64,000 nt of DNA, taken from the NCBI RefSeq assembly GCF_900142525.1, contig NZ_FRBD01000008.1, positions 1 through 64,000 of the forward strand, in the 5' to 3' direction. Shown piece by piece: positions 33,001 through 41,527 of the stretch; the stretch's first letter is position 1, and the number at the start of each line of letters is the position of its first letter. The position numbers were made by a program, and so were the translations under genes. The notes below the pieces were generated by a model. That model was not told where the DNA came from, made no database searches, and worked only from the letters and a program-made list of their open reading frames with translations. The DNA is from Xylanibacter ruminicola. GTDB taxonomy: Bacteria > Bacteroidota > Bacteroidia > Bacteroidales > Bacteroidaceae.

Positions 33001-33660
33001 GAAGTAGCTTGGGTGGGCAGCCATCGCCATTCTGGTGAGGGTGATGAGCCATACGAGTTCACCTATATGTTCAGAGTCCGTTTGGATATACCAAAGGGTG
33101 TTCGTGAGATCACTCTGCCTGCAGATGAACATGTTGTAGTCTTTGCTGCAACGTTGGCTAACGATACGCCTGATGTCAAGGCTGCTTCACCGCTGTTTAA
33201 GACCTCTATTCTGCCTATAGCTCAGAATATGGCAACAGCCTCACAGCCACAGGTTAACCTGCTTGCCGATGCTAAGATAATCGCTGTATCGGGCGAGGTT
33301 GGTCACAGCGAACGTGCAGCTTTGTTGGTAGATGGCGATGTTAACACGAAGTGGTGTGATGCTCAGGCTGCTCCTAACTATGTTGCCTTCGATTTCGGAC
33401 AATCCAAGACCATCACTCGCTGGCGCCTGTTAAGTGCTGCTTGCGAGCAGTCGGCCTATATCACTCGTACCTGTTTGCTGCAGGGACGTAATAGCGAGAC
33501 TGAAGAGTGGCAGACGATTGATATGATTGATGGTAATCGTAGCAATCTGGTTGATCGTAACTTCCCGCCAACCTCTGTACGATACTTGCGAATATACGTC
33601 GTATCGCCTACGCAAGGACATGATCCCGCAGCCCGTATCTACGAGCTTGAGGTGTTCTAA
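30088..33660 (+). CDS. GH38 alpha-mannosidase with a C-terminal F5/8-type (CBM32-like) domain
   Basis: A signal peptide is followed by a GH38 catalytic domain. Zinc ligands lie in D31-A-H33-L-D35 (ADAHLDTQWNWD), and the nucleophile is D146 in LPDCFGFGY. The block WHQFHDDVTGT supplies a later zinc ligand. Beta-sandwich domains follow, and residues about 1055-1190 form a discoidin-like domain (LLVDGDVNTKWCD, RYLRIYVVSPT). It cleaves alpha-mannosidic bonds. It is the last gene of the plus-strand operon; the palindrome array starts 24 bases after its stop. Confidence 0.93.
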   Translation: MNKKTLILAMATMLSSWAMAQSEKKAYMVADAHLDTQWNWDVQTTIREYVKNTLDQNLLLLKKYPSYIFNFEGAVKYSWMKEYYPLQYAELKHYVANGRWHLTGSSWDANETIICSPESWLRNILLGQTFYRKEFNTESTDVFLPDCFGFGYTLPTLAAHCGLIGFSSQKLVWRTNPFYEGGKRYPYTIGLWQGIDGSRIMMAHGFGYSERWRDEDLSNNQQLLREVGESPLNQAYRYYGTGDIGGSPTIASVRAVEKGVAGNGPVKIVSATSDQLYKDYLPFDKHPELPVFDGELPMDVHGNGCYTSQAAMKLYNRQNEHLGDAAERSAVMADWLGVANYPAATMTETWQRFIWHQFHDDVTGTSIPRAYEFSWNDELLSLKKFSDVLTHSVSGVANQMDTRVAGQPVVVYNNETSPVHAVAEVALKDNCDYRVTDAEGKRVPSQVIERNGQRVLLFDANVPSTGMAVYGIKAAGQKKMMAATTGRTIESSRYKLTVDEYGDVVSLIDKQNNRQMVADGKSIRLVVFDDCRSEQWPAWEILKKTLDKAPLPVHDGVEISIESGNLRQTMVIKKRYGDSDIIQRIHLYEGAQADRIDFENEVDWRSLNALLKAEFALGVANDEATYDIGLGSVRRGNNRDNSFEVYAHEWTDLTDRKGDYGVTLLNDSRYGWDKPNDHTLRLSLLYSPKTGRNFSYQSRQDFGHHVFTYSIVGHDGALNAVNAVHQADRLNSPLRTFYAQRHAGKLGKKFSFVTSDNDCVVVRALKRAEVSDEYVVRVYEMSGKGAQKAHLTFPSEIVSAVEADGTERNLKQADAEGNSLLVDIKPYSVKTYKVVLAQQKDKVQPDVRPLMLDYDRHCFSYNEFRSSGNFEGGYSYAAELLPDEGITVGDIPFRFGEKDAANGLTCKGNTIKLPADKDYRHLYLLVASDREDRQATFTIAGKQQKVNVPYYTGFIGQWGHDGQTEGYLKDAEVAWVGSHRHSGEGDEPYEFTYMFRVRLDIPKGVREITLPADEHVVVFAATLANDTPDVKAASPLFKTSILPIAQNMATASQPQVNLLADAKIIAVSGEVGHSERAALLVDGDVNTKWCDAQAAPNYVAFDFGQSKTITRWRLLSAACEQSAYITRTCLLQGRNSETEEWQTIDMIDGNRSNLVDRNFPPTSVRYLRIYVVSPTQGHDPAARIYELEVF

Positions 33661-33683
33661 ATAAGATTAGGATATACAATTTA

Positions 33684-33742
33684 TTCCCAGCTTGGGAACA
33701 AAATATTCCCAGGTTGGGAATAAAATGTTCCCAGGTTGGGAA
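33684..33742. repeat. Array of three TTCCCAnnnTGGGAA palindromes, 22-bp period
   Basis: Units lie at 33684-33698, 33706-33720 and 33728-33742, exactly 22 bases apart, with 7-base A/T-rich spacers. Each has perfect 6-base arms and a 3-base centre. The array sits between the stop codons of two convergent genes. The same structure occurs at 57230-57288. It could fold as three small RNA hairpins on either strand or bind a protein on one face of the DNA. Confidence 0.9.
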
Positions 33743-33765
33743 TATTTTATGGGGTAAGCTAACAA

Positions 33766-36063
33766 TTATTGAATACTCTTATCCGTAGAGAACGAATAAG
33801 GGTAGCTGTTAGCCTGAGTGCCACGTTGGCGATTGGGCTTTGACGCCATGCGATATACGATGCTACCACCTTTCAGCAGGTCGTTGTGCTCCAGATAGTT
33901 CTTATCGTAAGGTGCACCATTCAGGCTCATCTCGCTTACATAGCAGTTTTCATCGCTATTACCATCAGCATGAATCACTAAGGTCTTGCCTTCTGGCAGA
34001 TGCAGGGTGATGCGATTGAAGTATGGTGTTCCCAACGCATACTGACCAGAGCCAGGGCAGACGGGATAGAAGCCAAGTGCTGAGAATACATACCAGGCAG
34101 AAGTCTGGCCGTTATCCTCATCGCCACAGTAGCCATCGGGCTGAGCCTGATAGAGGCGGTCCATCACCTGACGAACCCAGTACTGAGCCTTCCAAGGTTC
34201 GCCAGCCCAGTCGTAGAGGTAGATCATGTGCTGAATGGGCTGATTGCCGTGTGCATAGTTGCCCATATTCATAATCTGCATCTCACGAATCTCATGAATC
34301 ACAGCGCCATAATAGCTGTCATCAAATACAGGTGGCAACTGGAATACAGAGTCGAGCATCTCTACAAAGCTTTCGCGACCTCCCATCAGGCGAATTAATC
34401 CTGCAGGGTCGTGGAATACCGACCATGTGTAATGCCAAGCGTTACCCTCAGTAAAGGCATCGCCCCACTTGAGCGGATTGAACGGACTCTGGAAAGAACC
34501 ATCTTCGTTGCGACCACGCATCAGGCGTGTTTCTTTATCGAATACATTCTGATAGTTCAAGGCACGTTTCTTAAAGGGCTTGAGTTCTTTCTTCGACTTG
34601 CCAAGTGCCTGTCCGAAGCGGTAGATACACCAATCGTCGTAGGCATACTCCAAAGTGCGAGCCACATTCTCGTTGATACCTACATTATATGGTACATAAC
34701 CCAAGCGGTTGTAATATTCATACCCCAATCGACCTGTGCTTGAAACCTGTGGGTGAACGGCGTTGGCACCATGCTTTACGGCTTGCCAGAGTGCCTCCGT
34801 ATCATAGCCACGCATACCTTTTAAGTAGGCATCGGCCACTACTGAGGCAGAGTTGTTGCCCACCATACAACCACGATGACCAGGGCTGGCCCATTCAGGC
34901 AGGAAACCACTCTCTTTGTAGGTGTTAACCAGGCCTTCCTGCATCTGCTGGCTCATCTCTGGATAAACCAGGTTGAGCAGAGGGAAGAGCGAACGGAAGG
35001 TGTCCCAGAAACCAGTATCAGTAAACAGACGGCCTGCATGAACCTGACCATCAAAAGGACTGTAGTGAACAATTTTGCCAGCCTGATTTACCTCATGAAA
35101 CATGCGAGGGAAGAGAACTGAGCGATAGAGACAAGAGTAGAACGTGCGCAGATGGTCGGTATTGGAATCCTCAACCTCCAGTCTGCCCAGTATGTTATTC
35201 CATCTATTGCGTCCGGCTTTGCATACAGCATCGAACGAACGGCCTGCAACTTCCATCAAGTTCTGGCGGGCCTGCTCAGCGCTGATAAACGATGAGGCTA
35301 CACGTAGTGTTACCACCTCGCCACGTGCTGTCTGGAATCCAACCACGGCGCCAGCATGATTTCCTTTGAACTCACGCTGGTTAGGGTTGATTTTTCCATC
35401 AGCAACGGTAGAGATAAAGCTAAAAGGCTTGTCGCTCTCAATGACAAAGTAGTTCTTGAAGTTGTCTGGCACGCCGCCGCTGTTCTTGGTGGTATAACCC
35501 TCGATGTGGCGATCGTCAACAATGCGAATCATCGAACCCTTGTCGAATGCATCAACCACGATGCGGGCTTCAGACGAGTTGGGGTAGGTGAATCGCATGA
35601 CTGCTGCACGCTCAGTAGGAGTCAGTTCGGCTGTAATGTCATAATCGGCCAGATACACCTTATAATAATATGGGCGAGCCGTCTCTGCCTTGTGTGAGAA
35701 CCACGATGCACGTTTGTCTTCATCGAACACGGTGCCGATGGTAGGCATAATGGCAAACTGACCATAATCGTTGATCCAAGGCGAAGGCTGGTGAGTCTGC
35801 TTCAAGCCACGTATCTTTCCTGCGTCATAGGTATAAGCCCATCCGTCGCCCATCTTTCCTGTCTGGGGCATCCAGAAGTTCATACCCCAAGGTAGTGCGA
35901 TAGCTGGATAGGTGTTGCCTGTTGATAGAGCGTGAGTAGATTGTGTGCCCACTAAAGTGTTGACATAATCTACAGGTGTAGTAGAGGCCATAGCACTACT
36001 CACAAGGAGCAATGCTACAGCCATGAGATTCTTTCTGAGATTCAAAATCATACAACTATTCAT
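33766..36063 (-). CDS. GH92 alpha-mannosidase
   Basis: The 765-residue exported protein shows GH92 motifs: VDYVNTLVGTQSTHALSTGN near the start, FWDTFRSLFPLLNL, GNAWHYTW and the GYCGDEDNGQTSAWYVFSALG block with D648 and D650, which contains the catalytic-base region and calcium-site residues of this family. GH92 enzymes are calcium-dependent inverting alpha-mannosidases. A HGNQP motif stands where I recall many alpha-1,2-active members having HGNEP, so linkage specificity is open. Its start codon overlaps the stop of the glutaminase-like gene by one base (TAATG), so the two are translationally linked. It is the last gene of the minus-strand locus. Confidence 0.92.
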   Translation of the reverse strand: MNSCMILNLRKNLMAVALLLVSSAMASTTPVDYVNTLVGTQSTHALSTGNTYPAIALPWGMNFWMPQTGKMGDGWAYTYDAGKIRGLKQTHQPSPWINDYGQFAIMPTIGTVFDEDKRASWFSHKAETARPYYYKVYLADYDITAELTPTERAAVMRFTYPNSSEARIVVDAFDKGSMIRIVDDRHIEGYTTKNSGGVPDNFKNYFVIESDKPFSFISTVADGKINPNQREFKGNHAGAVVGFQTARGEVVTLRVASSFISAEQARQNLMEVAGRSFDAVCKAGRNRWNNILGRLEVEDSNTDHLRTFYSCLYRSVLFPRMFHEVNQAGKIVHYSPFDGQVHAGRLFTDTGFWDTFRSLFPLLNLVYPEMSQQMQEGLVNTYKESGFLPEWASPGHRGCMVGNNSASVVADAYLKGMRGYDTEALWQAVKHGANAVHPQVSSTGRLGYEYYNRLGYVPYNVGINENVARTLEYAYDDWCIYRFGQALGKSKKELKPFKKRALNYQNVFDKETRLMRGRNEDGSFQSPFNPLKWGDAFTEGNAWHYTWSVFHDPAGLIRLMGGRESFVEMLDSVFQLPPVFDDSYYGAVIHEIREMQIMNMGNYAHGNQPIQHMIYLYDWAGEPWKAQYWVRQVMDRLYQAQPDGYCGDEDNGQTSAWYVFSALGFYPVCPGSGQYALGTPYFNRITLHLPEGKTLVIHADGNSDENCYVSEMSLNGAPYDKNYLEHNDLLKGGSIVYRMASKPNRQRGTQANSYPYSFSTDKSIQ

Positions 36064-38561
36064 TACTTTACTAACAATCTCATCCAGTATCCGCCTACTA
36101 CCGATCTGGCCTTGAATCCAATCATCAATCCAGTCTTCGTATCGTGCCAGTCGCTGGTTGGAACACGCGACTGTGTCTCGTCCATATATTTGTAGATAGG
36201 TTCAACAAACTTGAGGAAGGTATCCTTGTCGTTGGCCATGGCTGCGCTCCACATAATCCAGTCGGTCTTAGTGTAGTCCTTACGGATGTCGAGAGGCAGA
36301 CCATAGCTGTTCTGCTGCTTCAGGTAGTAATCCAACTCGCGCTGCATCACCTCCTGACCAAACAGATTGGTGTTCCACAGTTTGTCCCAAATCATATTGT
36401 ACTTCTGGCTCCAGGTATTATTACGATCGAAAGCCAGTTTATAGTGATCTCCCTCGCGAGCATCAGCCTCCCATTTCTTTGCCATCTTTCGGGCTGTTTC
36501 CATATAGCGGTCAGCAGTAGCGTTATCGCCCTTGATGCGAGCCATCAGCGCATAGCCTGCAATACCCATGATAGCCTTGACAGAGAGGTTACAGTTGTGG
36601 GGCCAGTGGCCTGCAAAGTCGTCAGTACACAGCTGGTTCGATGGATTCTGTCCATTCTCAACCAGATAATCAGTCCACTCTGTCAGGATGTCCCAGTAGG
36701 GTTGTACGTAGTCTACATTACCATCTTGAATCGAGAGTTGTGCAGCCAGAGTCAGCATGTTACCAGCCTCTTCGATAGGCATGTCGCCACCATATACCTG
36801 ACCGTTAGCGATAGGATAGGTACCTATGTCGTGAGCAGCAAAAGGCTTGGTCCAGCGGCCTGAACGACTATATTCGAAGATGCTGGTCATCATGCCCTTC
36901 TGCAAATCTGGGTTATAAGCCAAGAAAAGCGGTGCCGATGGATAAGTGAGATCTACGGTATTTACACAACCATTGGAATTATTCTCTTTAGAAAAATACA
37001 GAAGATGTCCTTCGTTATCCTCAAAAAGTTTGTGGGCAGCTAACACATGACGATATACGCCTGAGAGAATCTCGGCATAATGAGTGTTACCTACACGAAG
37101 GGCGTCGTCGTAGATCTGCTTATCCAATGCACGGCATCGCTCCATGATACTCAGATAATTACGATTCAATTTATTGAAAGCGTCGAAGATGTCAACCTTT
37201 CCACCATGTGCCCAATAGGCCTTGTAGCGGTGGTACATATATTCGATATCCTCCACCTCGTCATAGCCAATCAGCGAGAACGATGACTGAGGCTGCTGGT
37301 CTACCTTGCCGAAGTCGTGAACATAGGCCAGTACAGGGATATCGTTCTGGCGGTAAGCACGAATGAGGTTCTGACCACAGCTGAGCTGACCCTTGTTCAG
37401 GAAACCATCGATGATATTATTGTAGTTATCGAGTGATACCTTTCCGTTCACGTCAGCTACATAGAGATAGCCCCAGTCGATGCCGATACCGTCGCCTTTC
37501 TTGGCGAGGATAGGCTGGTCGATAGTTCCTGACTTGAGGTATTTTACACCATTTACCGTAACAACCGATGACTCTGTGGGCTGATGAGGTTTGTTGGTGG
37601 CAATCAGCGGACTTGTCAACAAGCAGAACTGTACATCGTGCTTCTTGCGATCAAGACTCTTTACCTGATAAGATACATAAGAAACAGGAGTAGAGAGCAG
37701 ATCGAGGTCATCAATCAGCATGGGTGATGTGAAGACTACGTCGAGTGCCACGGGACCACAAGTAAATGAGTAATAGGTTGATGTGGCCATCACGTCGACA
37801 CTCTTCTGTACGGCAGTCTTGACAGAAGTGGTTTCTACACCCACATTGGCATAGAGGCCGAAGTCGGCATAGGCACCTCCAGTATTGTTGTAAACATGGA
37901 AGGCCATCACGTTACGACCCTCGTGAAGCAGCTGCTTCTGCTCGCCTGTCAGGTGAACAGACTCGCCAAACACGGCATCCATACGTCCCTTGCCAATCAA
38001 TGTGCCGTTGATATAGAGCTCGCAGGCATCATCGTGAGAGAAAAGGGCATACAAGTCGCCTTTCAAATCATCGGCTGTCAGGTTAATCTCGCGGCGAATA
38101 TAGATATCGCCATGTTCCTTTGACCAGCCAGTCTGGATGTTATCGCCAGCATTACCAAAGGCTGCGCGACCTGTGTTCCAACCTGTAGCTGCAAAGTCGG
38201 GTGCCTGCCAGCCATCAGCCTGTGGTGTCTCTGTGTACTTGGCTTCCCAGTTTTTCTCATCGGACATTGGGGCTAGAGCCTTGAGTAGTTTGTGCTCCTT
38301 GTCACCCATAAAGCGATAGGTGGTGCCATCTACTCTGAGCAAACCCTCCAAAGGTTTCTCATCACCAGTCCACAGACGTGTGTTACCTTCGTTCAGACGA
38401 TTGTAGGGAGACCAGATAGAGAAATAAGGGTCGTTAACCACGATGGGAACGGCTGGAAGTCGGAGCGATGTAGCCTTGTAAGGCTTGAATAGCTCAGACT
38501 GGGCAAAGGCGCTGGTTACTACCAGCGCCATGCCTAATAAGTTGATAAACTTTTTGTTCAT
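36063..38561 (-). CDS. Glutaminase-family (DUF4965/DUF5127/DUF1793) exported protein
   Basis: After a signal peptide (ending AFAQ) the protein shows the domain order of GtaA-like glutaminase-annotated proteins: DUF4964-like start (RLPAVPIVVNDPYFSIWSP), DUF5127-like region, DUF4965 and DUF1793 with FAGHWPHNCNLSVKAIMGIA. An extra galactose-binding-like sandwich (about residues 105-235, with DACELYINGTLIGKG) is inserted near the N-terminus. The (alpha/alpha)6-like tail resembles glycosidase folds, so the true substrate may be a carbohydrate. It lies inside the alpha-mannan locus before GH92. Confidence 0.78.
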   Translation of the reverse strand: MNKKFINLLGMALVVTSAFAQSELFKPYKATSLRLPAVPIVVNDPYFSIWSPYNRLNEGNTRLWTGDEKPLEGLLRVDGTTYRFMGDKEHKLLKALAPMSDEKNWEAKYTETPQADGWQAPDFAATGWNTGRAAFGNAGDNIQTGWSKEHGDIYIRREINLTADDLKGDLYALFSHDDACELYINGTLIGKGRMDAVFGESVHLTGEQKQLLHEGRNVMAFHVYNNTGGAYADFGLYANVGVETTSVKTAVQKSVDVMATSTYYSFTCGPVALDVVFTSPMLIDDLDLLSTPVSYVSYQVKSLDRKKHDVQFCLLTSPLIATNKPHQPTESSVVTVNGVKYLKSGTIDQPILAKKGDGIGIDWGYLYVADVNGKVSLDNYNNIIDGFLNKGQLSCGQNLIRAYRQNDIPVLAYVHDFGKVDQQPQSSFSLIGYDEVEDIEYMYHRYKAYWAHGGKVDIFDAFNKLNRNYLSIMERCRALDKQIYDDALRVGNTHYAEILSGVYRHVLAAHKLFEDNEGHLLYFSKENNSNGCVNTVDLTYPSAPLFLAYNPDLQKGMMTSIFEYSRSGRWTKPFAAHDIGTYPIANGQVYGGDMPIEEAGNMLTLAAQLSIQDGNVDYVQPYWDILTEWTDYLVENGQNPSNQLCTDDFAGHWPHNCNLSVKAIMGIAGYALMARIKGDNATADRYMETARKMAKKWEADAREGDHYKLAFDRNNTWSQKYNMIWDKLWNTNLFGQEVMQRELDYYLKQQNSYGLPLDIRKDYTKTDWIMWSAAMANDKDTFLKFVEPIYKYMDETQSRVPTSDWHDTKTGLMIGFKARSVVGGYWMRLLVK

Positions 38562-38578
38562 GTTCTTGTTTTTATGTT

Positions 38579-39403
38579 CTATGGAATAATAACTTCAAGC
38601 GGTTCGCTATAGTTCCAACGGCGTGTACCACTGCCTCGTGGTGTGTCGTAGTTGATACGGGCTGCTGCTCGTACAAAGACGTGACGACCTGATGGAATGG
38701 TCTGACCAGCTGCTGAGCGGATGGTGATAGGCTTACCCTCGTACTCGTCGAAACTGTCGCCAGCATAGTTTATCTGACTCGACCAGCGCTGATCTCGGGC
38801 TCGATAGCCCACACTTGATGACATTGAAACAAACAACTGGATATCAGTCACGTTGGTGAAGTCATTGCTATAACCACCCATGGGCTCTACCATACTACGG
38901 AACTCATCTTTGCTGATGGCGCGAGTCACCTTTACCTTGGCAGTAATCTGACCGTTAGATACAGAAGGTGTCTCAACAAATTCTACTTTCAGGAAGGGGT
39001 AAACCTCAAACTTTACATTTGTGGTACCAGAAATCTTTCCATACCAGGTGTCGTCTGAAATCACAGTACCGTCATCGGTATCACGGTATACAGGGATAAA
39101 CGGACCATCGATACGGATATTGTAGTCGCCTTTGAAAATCTTAGTGTTACGGAAGGTACCATCTGGTCGGCAATAGAAATCGGGGTTATGATCCACGTTA
39201 TCGCCATAACTCAGTTCTGTCAATCGAACACGGATGCCCTCTGACCCCTGATCGGTCAGTACTGGCTCGCCAGTCTTGGCATCAACTACTATACCCTCTA
39301 TGGTTTCGCCTGGCTCCTCGTAGTTGTCAAGTTCGAAAGCATCACAAGCGCTGAGTGCAAATGCTGCAAACATCAGGCAAGAATAATATCTGAATGTTTT
39401 CAT
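38579..39403 (-). CDS. DUF3823 lipoprotein
   Basis: A lipoprotein signal with C20 (ALSACDAF) is followed by an Ig-like domain (GETIEGIVVDAKTGEPV) and a second beta-rich part, as in DUF3823 proteins encoded beside susD genes. It is probably a surface glycan-binding protein. The frame is open to 39433, but the ATG at 39403 directly precedes the signal peptide and is preferred. It lies between susD and the glutaminase-like gene in one operon. Confidence 0.83.
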   Translation of the reverse strand: MKTFRYYSCLMFAAFALSACDAFELDNYEEPGETIEGIVVDAKTGEPVLTDQGSEGIRVRLTELSYGDNVDHNPDFYCRPDGTFRNTKIFKGDYNIRIDGPFIPVYRDTDDGTVISDDTWYGKISGTTNVKFEVYPFLKVEFVETPSVSNGQITAKVKVTRAISKDEFRSMVEPMGGYSNDFTNVTDIQLFVSMSSSVGYRARDQRWSSQINYAGDSFDEYEGKPITIRSAAGQTIPSGRHVFVRAAARINYDTPRGSGTRRWNYSEPLEVIIP

Positions 39404-39438
39404 TGTTTTCTGTATTTTGTCTATATTAATCATCTTTA

Positions 39439-41499
39439 TTATCTGTTAGGTTGCTGGTCGATGACTGGACTCTTTGATACCTCGCCACCAGGAATGGCAA
39501 AGTAGTAGTCGATGGCATTGAACTCGCACTCATTCTGTCCTAGATACTGGTAATGGTAGTCGAAGAAGTACTTGCCCGACTGAGCCGACATGTAAGGATA
39601 GAGACCATGGAAACGGTAGCGGCTGTTGTCGCTATACACGTTCTTGTCGCGTGTCTCACCCCAGAAACCATCGCGATTGTCGTAGTCCTGCACACGCCAG
39701 CGACGAAGGTCGTATTTGGTCTTCTGCTCGAAGGCCAGCTCCTTACGGCGCTCCTTACGTACGATGTTACGACTCTTCTCATTCGATGTCAGATTATTAG
39801 TCATGACGTTGGCGCCTGCACGCTCTTGGATGGCGCGGATAGCCTCGGTGGCTTCGCTCAGCATGTCGGCACCATCAGGTGAGTTGACGCCCTGAAGTGA
39901 GAGCTCGACAGCTGCCTCGGCAAAGTTAAGAAGCACCTCGGCATAGCGCATCAGGATGAAGTGCTGATCGCAAACACCCTCACCGCTGCGGGCATCGCTG
40001 CCCTGATAGAGCCACTTGCGAGAGTACATACCGCTGACACCACCTTCGGCCCAGCTGTAGAAAGGACCATCGGCACCTGTGGCCTGGGTAATAACTCCCT
40101 TCACATCAACTGTCTCAACTGTTCCTTGGTTAGGACACATATAGAGCGTCTTGGGCTTGTCGGTATATGCCTTGAGGGTCTGTGGGCCCTTGCTGGCGTT
40201 GCCGTAAGAATAGTCGGCACCTAGATCGGTAGAGAACAGAGGCTTGATTGGTTCTGAGCCTGTGTAGATACCCTGACGGATTTCAATCACCTTGCCACGG
40301 AATACATCGCCAGGCACAATGACCTGAGCACGAAGACGTGGCTCGGCATTCTTAAAGAAGTCGAATGGATTGTCGTAGAGCACATAGTTGCCCTGAGCAT
40401 CGGTTGTCTTGATAGAACCATCGGCATTTACAGGGATACCATCGAAGAGCGAGATGAAGTCGGCTGTAGGACATGTACCGCCTGATAGTGGTGCATGGAT
40501 GGTGCAAGGTGTGTTATACGAGTCGTAAGAGTGTACATAGGTAGGATAGCTGTACTCGCGGGTCTGGATGTTCTCAGGACTGTCAGAGTCAGAGAGCATG
40601 TTAACCATCGACTGCATGATGGCATCCTTGTTACCAGCTTCCCAACCTTTCTTATAGAGTGAGTATCTGCCGCTGTTGATAACCTCCTTGGCAGCTACGT
40701 AAGCCTCTAGGAACCACTGGTTAGCCAATTTGTCGGCTTGGCTGTCGTCGAAGCCCATCACACGTACGCCAGTCTTCTGACCTACACCGGTAAGGTGACC
40801 TGTAACAGTCTTGTTGTATTTAGCTATACATGCAGCATAGAGAGCGGCTTCTGACTTCCATGAAAGGGCAACATACTTGTTAGCATAACCATCCTTAATA
40901 CTAAGAGGGCCCATCAGTTCGGCGGCTTTATCGTAATCGGCCAGAATCTGCTTCCAGGTGTCCTCCTCGCTTGAACGTGGTACTTCTAACACGTCGCTCT
41001 CTGCTGGATAGTCAATCACCTTTGTTACCAAGGGAATACCGCCATAACGACGAGCCATGGCGTAGAAGATGGTGGCACGGCAGTAATAGGCGTCGCCAAG
41101 ATACTGGTTCAGAGTAGGCTCTGGCAGACTGCTGGCTGCGGCAGGCAAGTCGCGAATGAGCTGATTGATCTGGCGTAAGGTCTTGAAAGCCTGACTCCAG
41201 TAGGGATTGCCCTCGCTGCGCCATGCGTTCATGAAACCCTCGCGACCTACACCTTCGCCGATACCCTCGGTACCAAAGCTTACGAGCCAGCCATTGTTAG
41301 TGAAGCCCTCGCTGAAACGATATTTGAAGTCCTCGAAAGGCATGTTGCTATAGATGTTGGCAAAGTAAATATCAAGGCCGGACTCATCGCTGATTAACTG
41401 GTCTTCTGTTACCACATTATTAGGTGGTACATCGAGACCAACACATGAGTTAAACAGAAGGGCGATGCCGGCTGTCATGATGAATAATATCTTTTTCAT
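39439..41499 (-). CDS. SusD-like surface glycan-binding lipoprotein (second locus)
   Basis: The lipoprotein signal has C19 (LLFNSCVGLD). The N-terminal DVPPNNVVTEDQLISDE block, the RRYGGIPLVTK motif and the C-terminal VRKERRKELAFEQKTKYDLR region are RagB/SusD features. The length (686 residues) is slightly above average. It follows its susC partner by 28 bases on the minus strand. Confidence 0.93.
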   Translation of the reverse strand: MKKILFIMTAGIALLFNSCVGLDVPPNNVVTEDQLISDESGLDIYFANIYSNMPFEDFKYRFSEGFTNNGWLVSFGTEGIGEGVGREGFMNAWRSEGNPYWSQAFKTLRQINQLIRDLPAAASSLPEPTLNQYLGDAYYCRATIFYAMARRYGGIPLVTKVIDYPAESDVLEVPRSSEEDTWKQILADYDKAAELMGPLSIKDGYANKYVALSWKSEAALYAACIAKYNKTVTGHLTGVGQKTGVRVMGFDDSQADKLANQWFLEAYVAAKEVINSGRYSLYKKGWEAGNKDAIMQSMVNMLSDSDSPENIQTREYSYPTYVHSYDSYNTPCTIHAPLSGGTCPTADFISLFDGIPVNADGSIKTTDAQGNYVLYDNPFDFFKNAEPRLRAQVIVPGDVFRGKVIEIRQGIYTGSEPIKPLFSTDLGADYSYGNASKGPQTLKAYTDKPKTLYMCPNQGTVETVDVKGVITQATGADGPFYSWAEGGVSGMYSRKWLYQGSDARSGEGVCDQHFILMRYAEVLLNFAEAAVELSLQGVNSPDGADMLSEATEAIRAIQERAGANVMTNNLTSNEKSRNIVRKERRKELAFEQKTKYDLRRWRVQDYDNRDGFWGETRDKNVYSDNSRYRFHGLYPYMSAQSGKYFFDYHYQYLGQNECEFNAIDYYFAIPGGEVSKSPVIDQQPNR

Positions 41500-41527
41500 A
41501 TCTTATTCTTAACTAAATATGTTCGAC

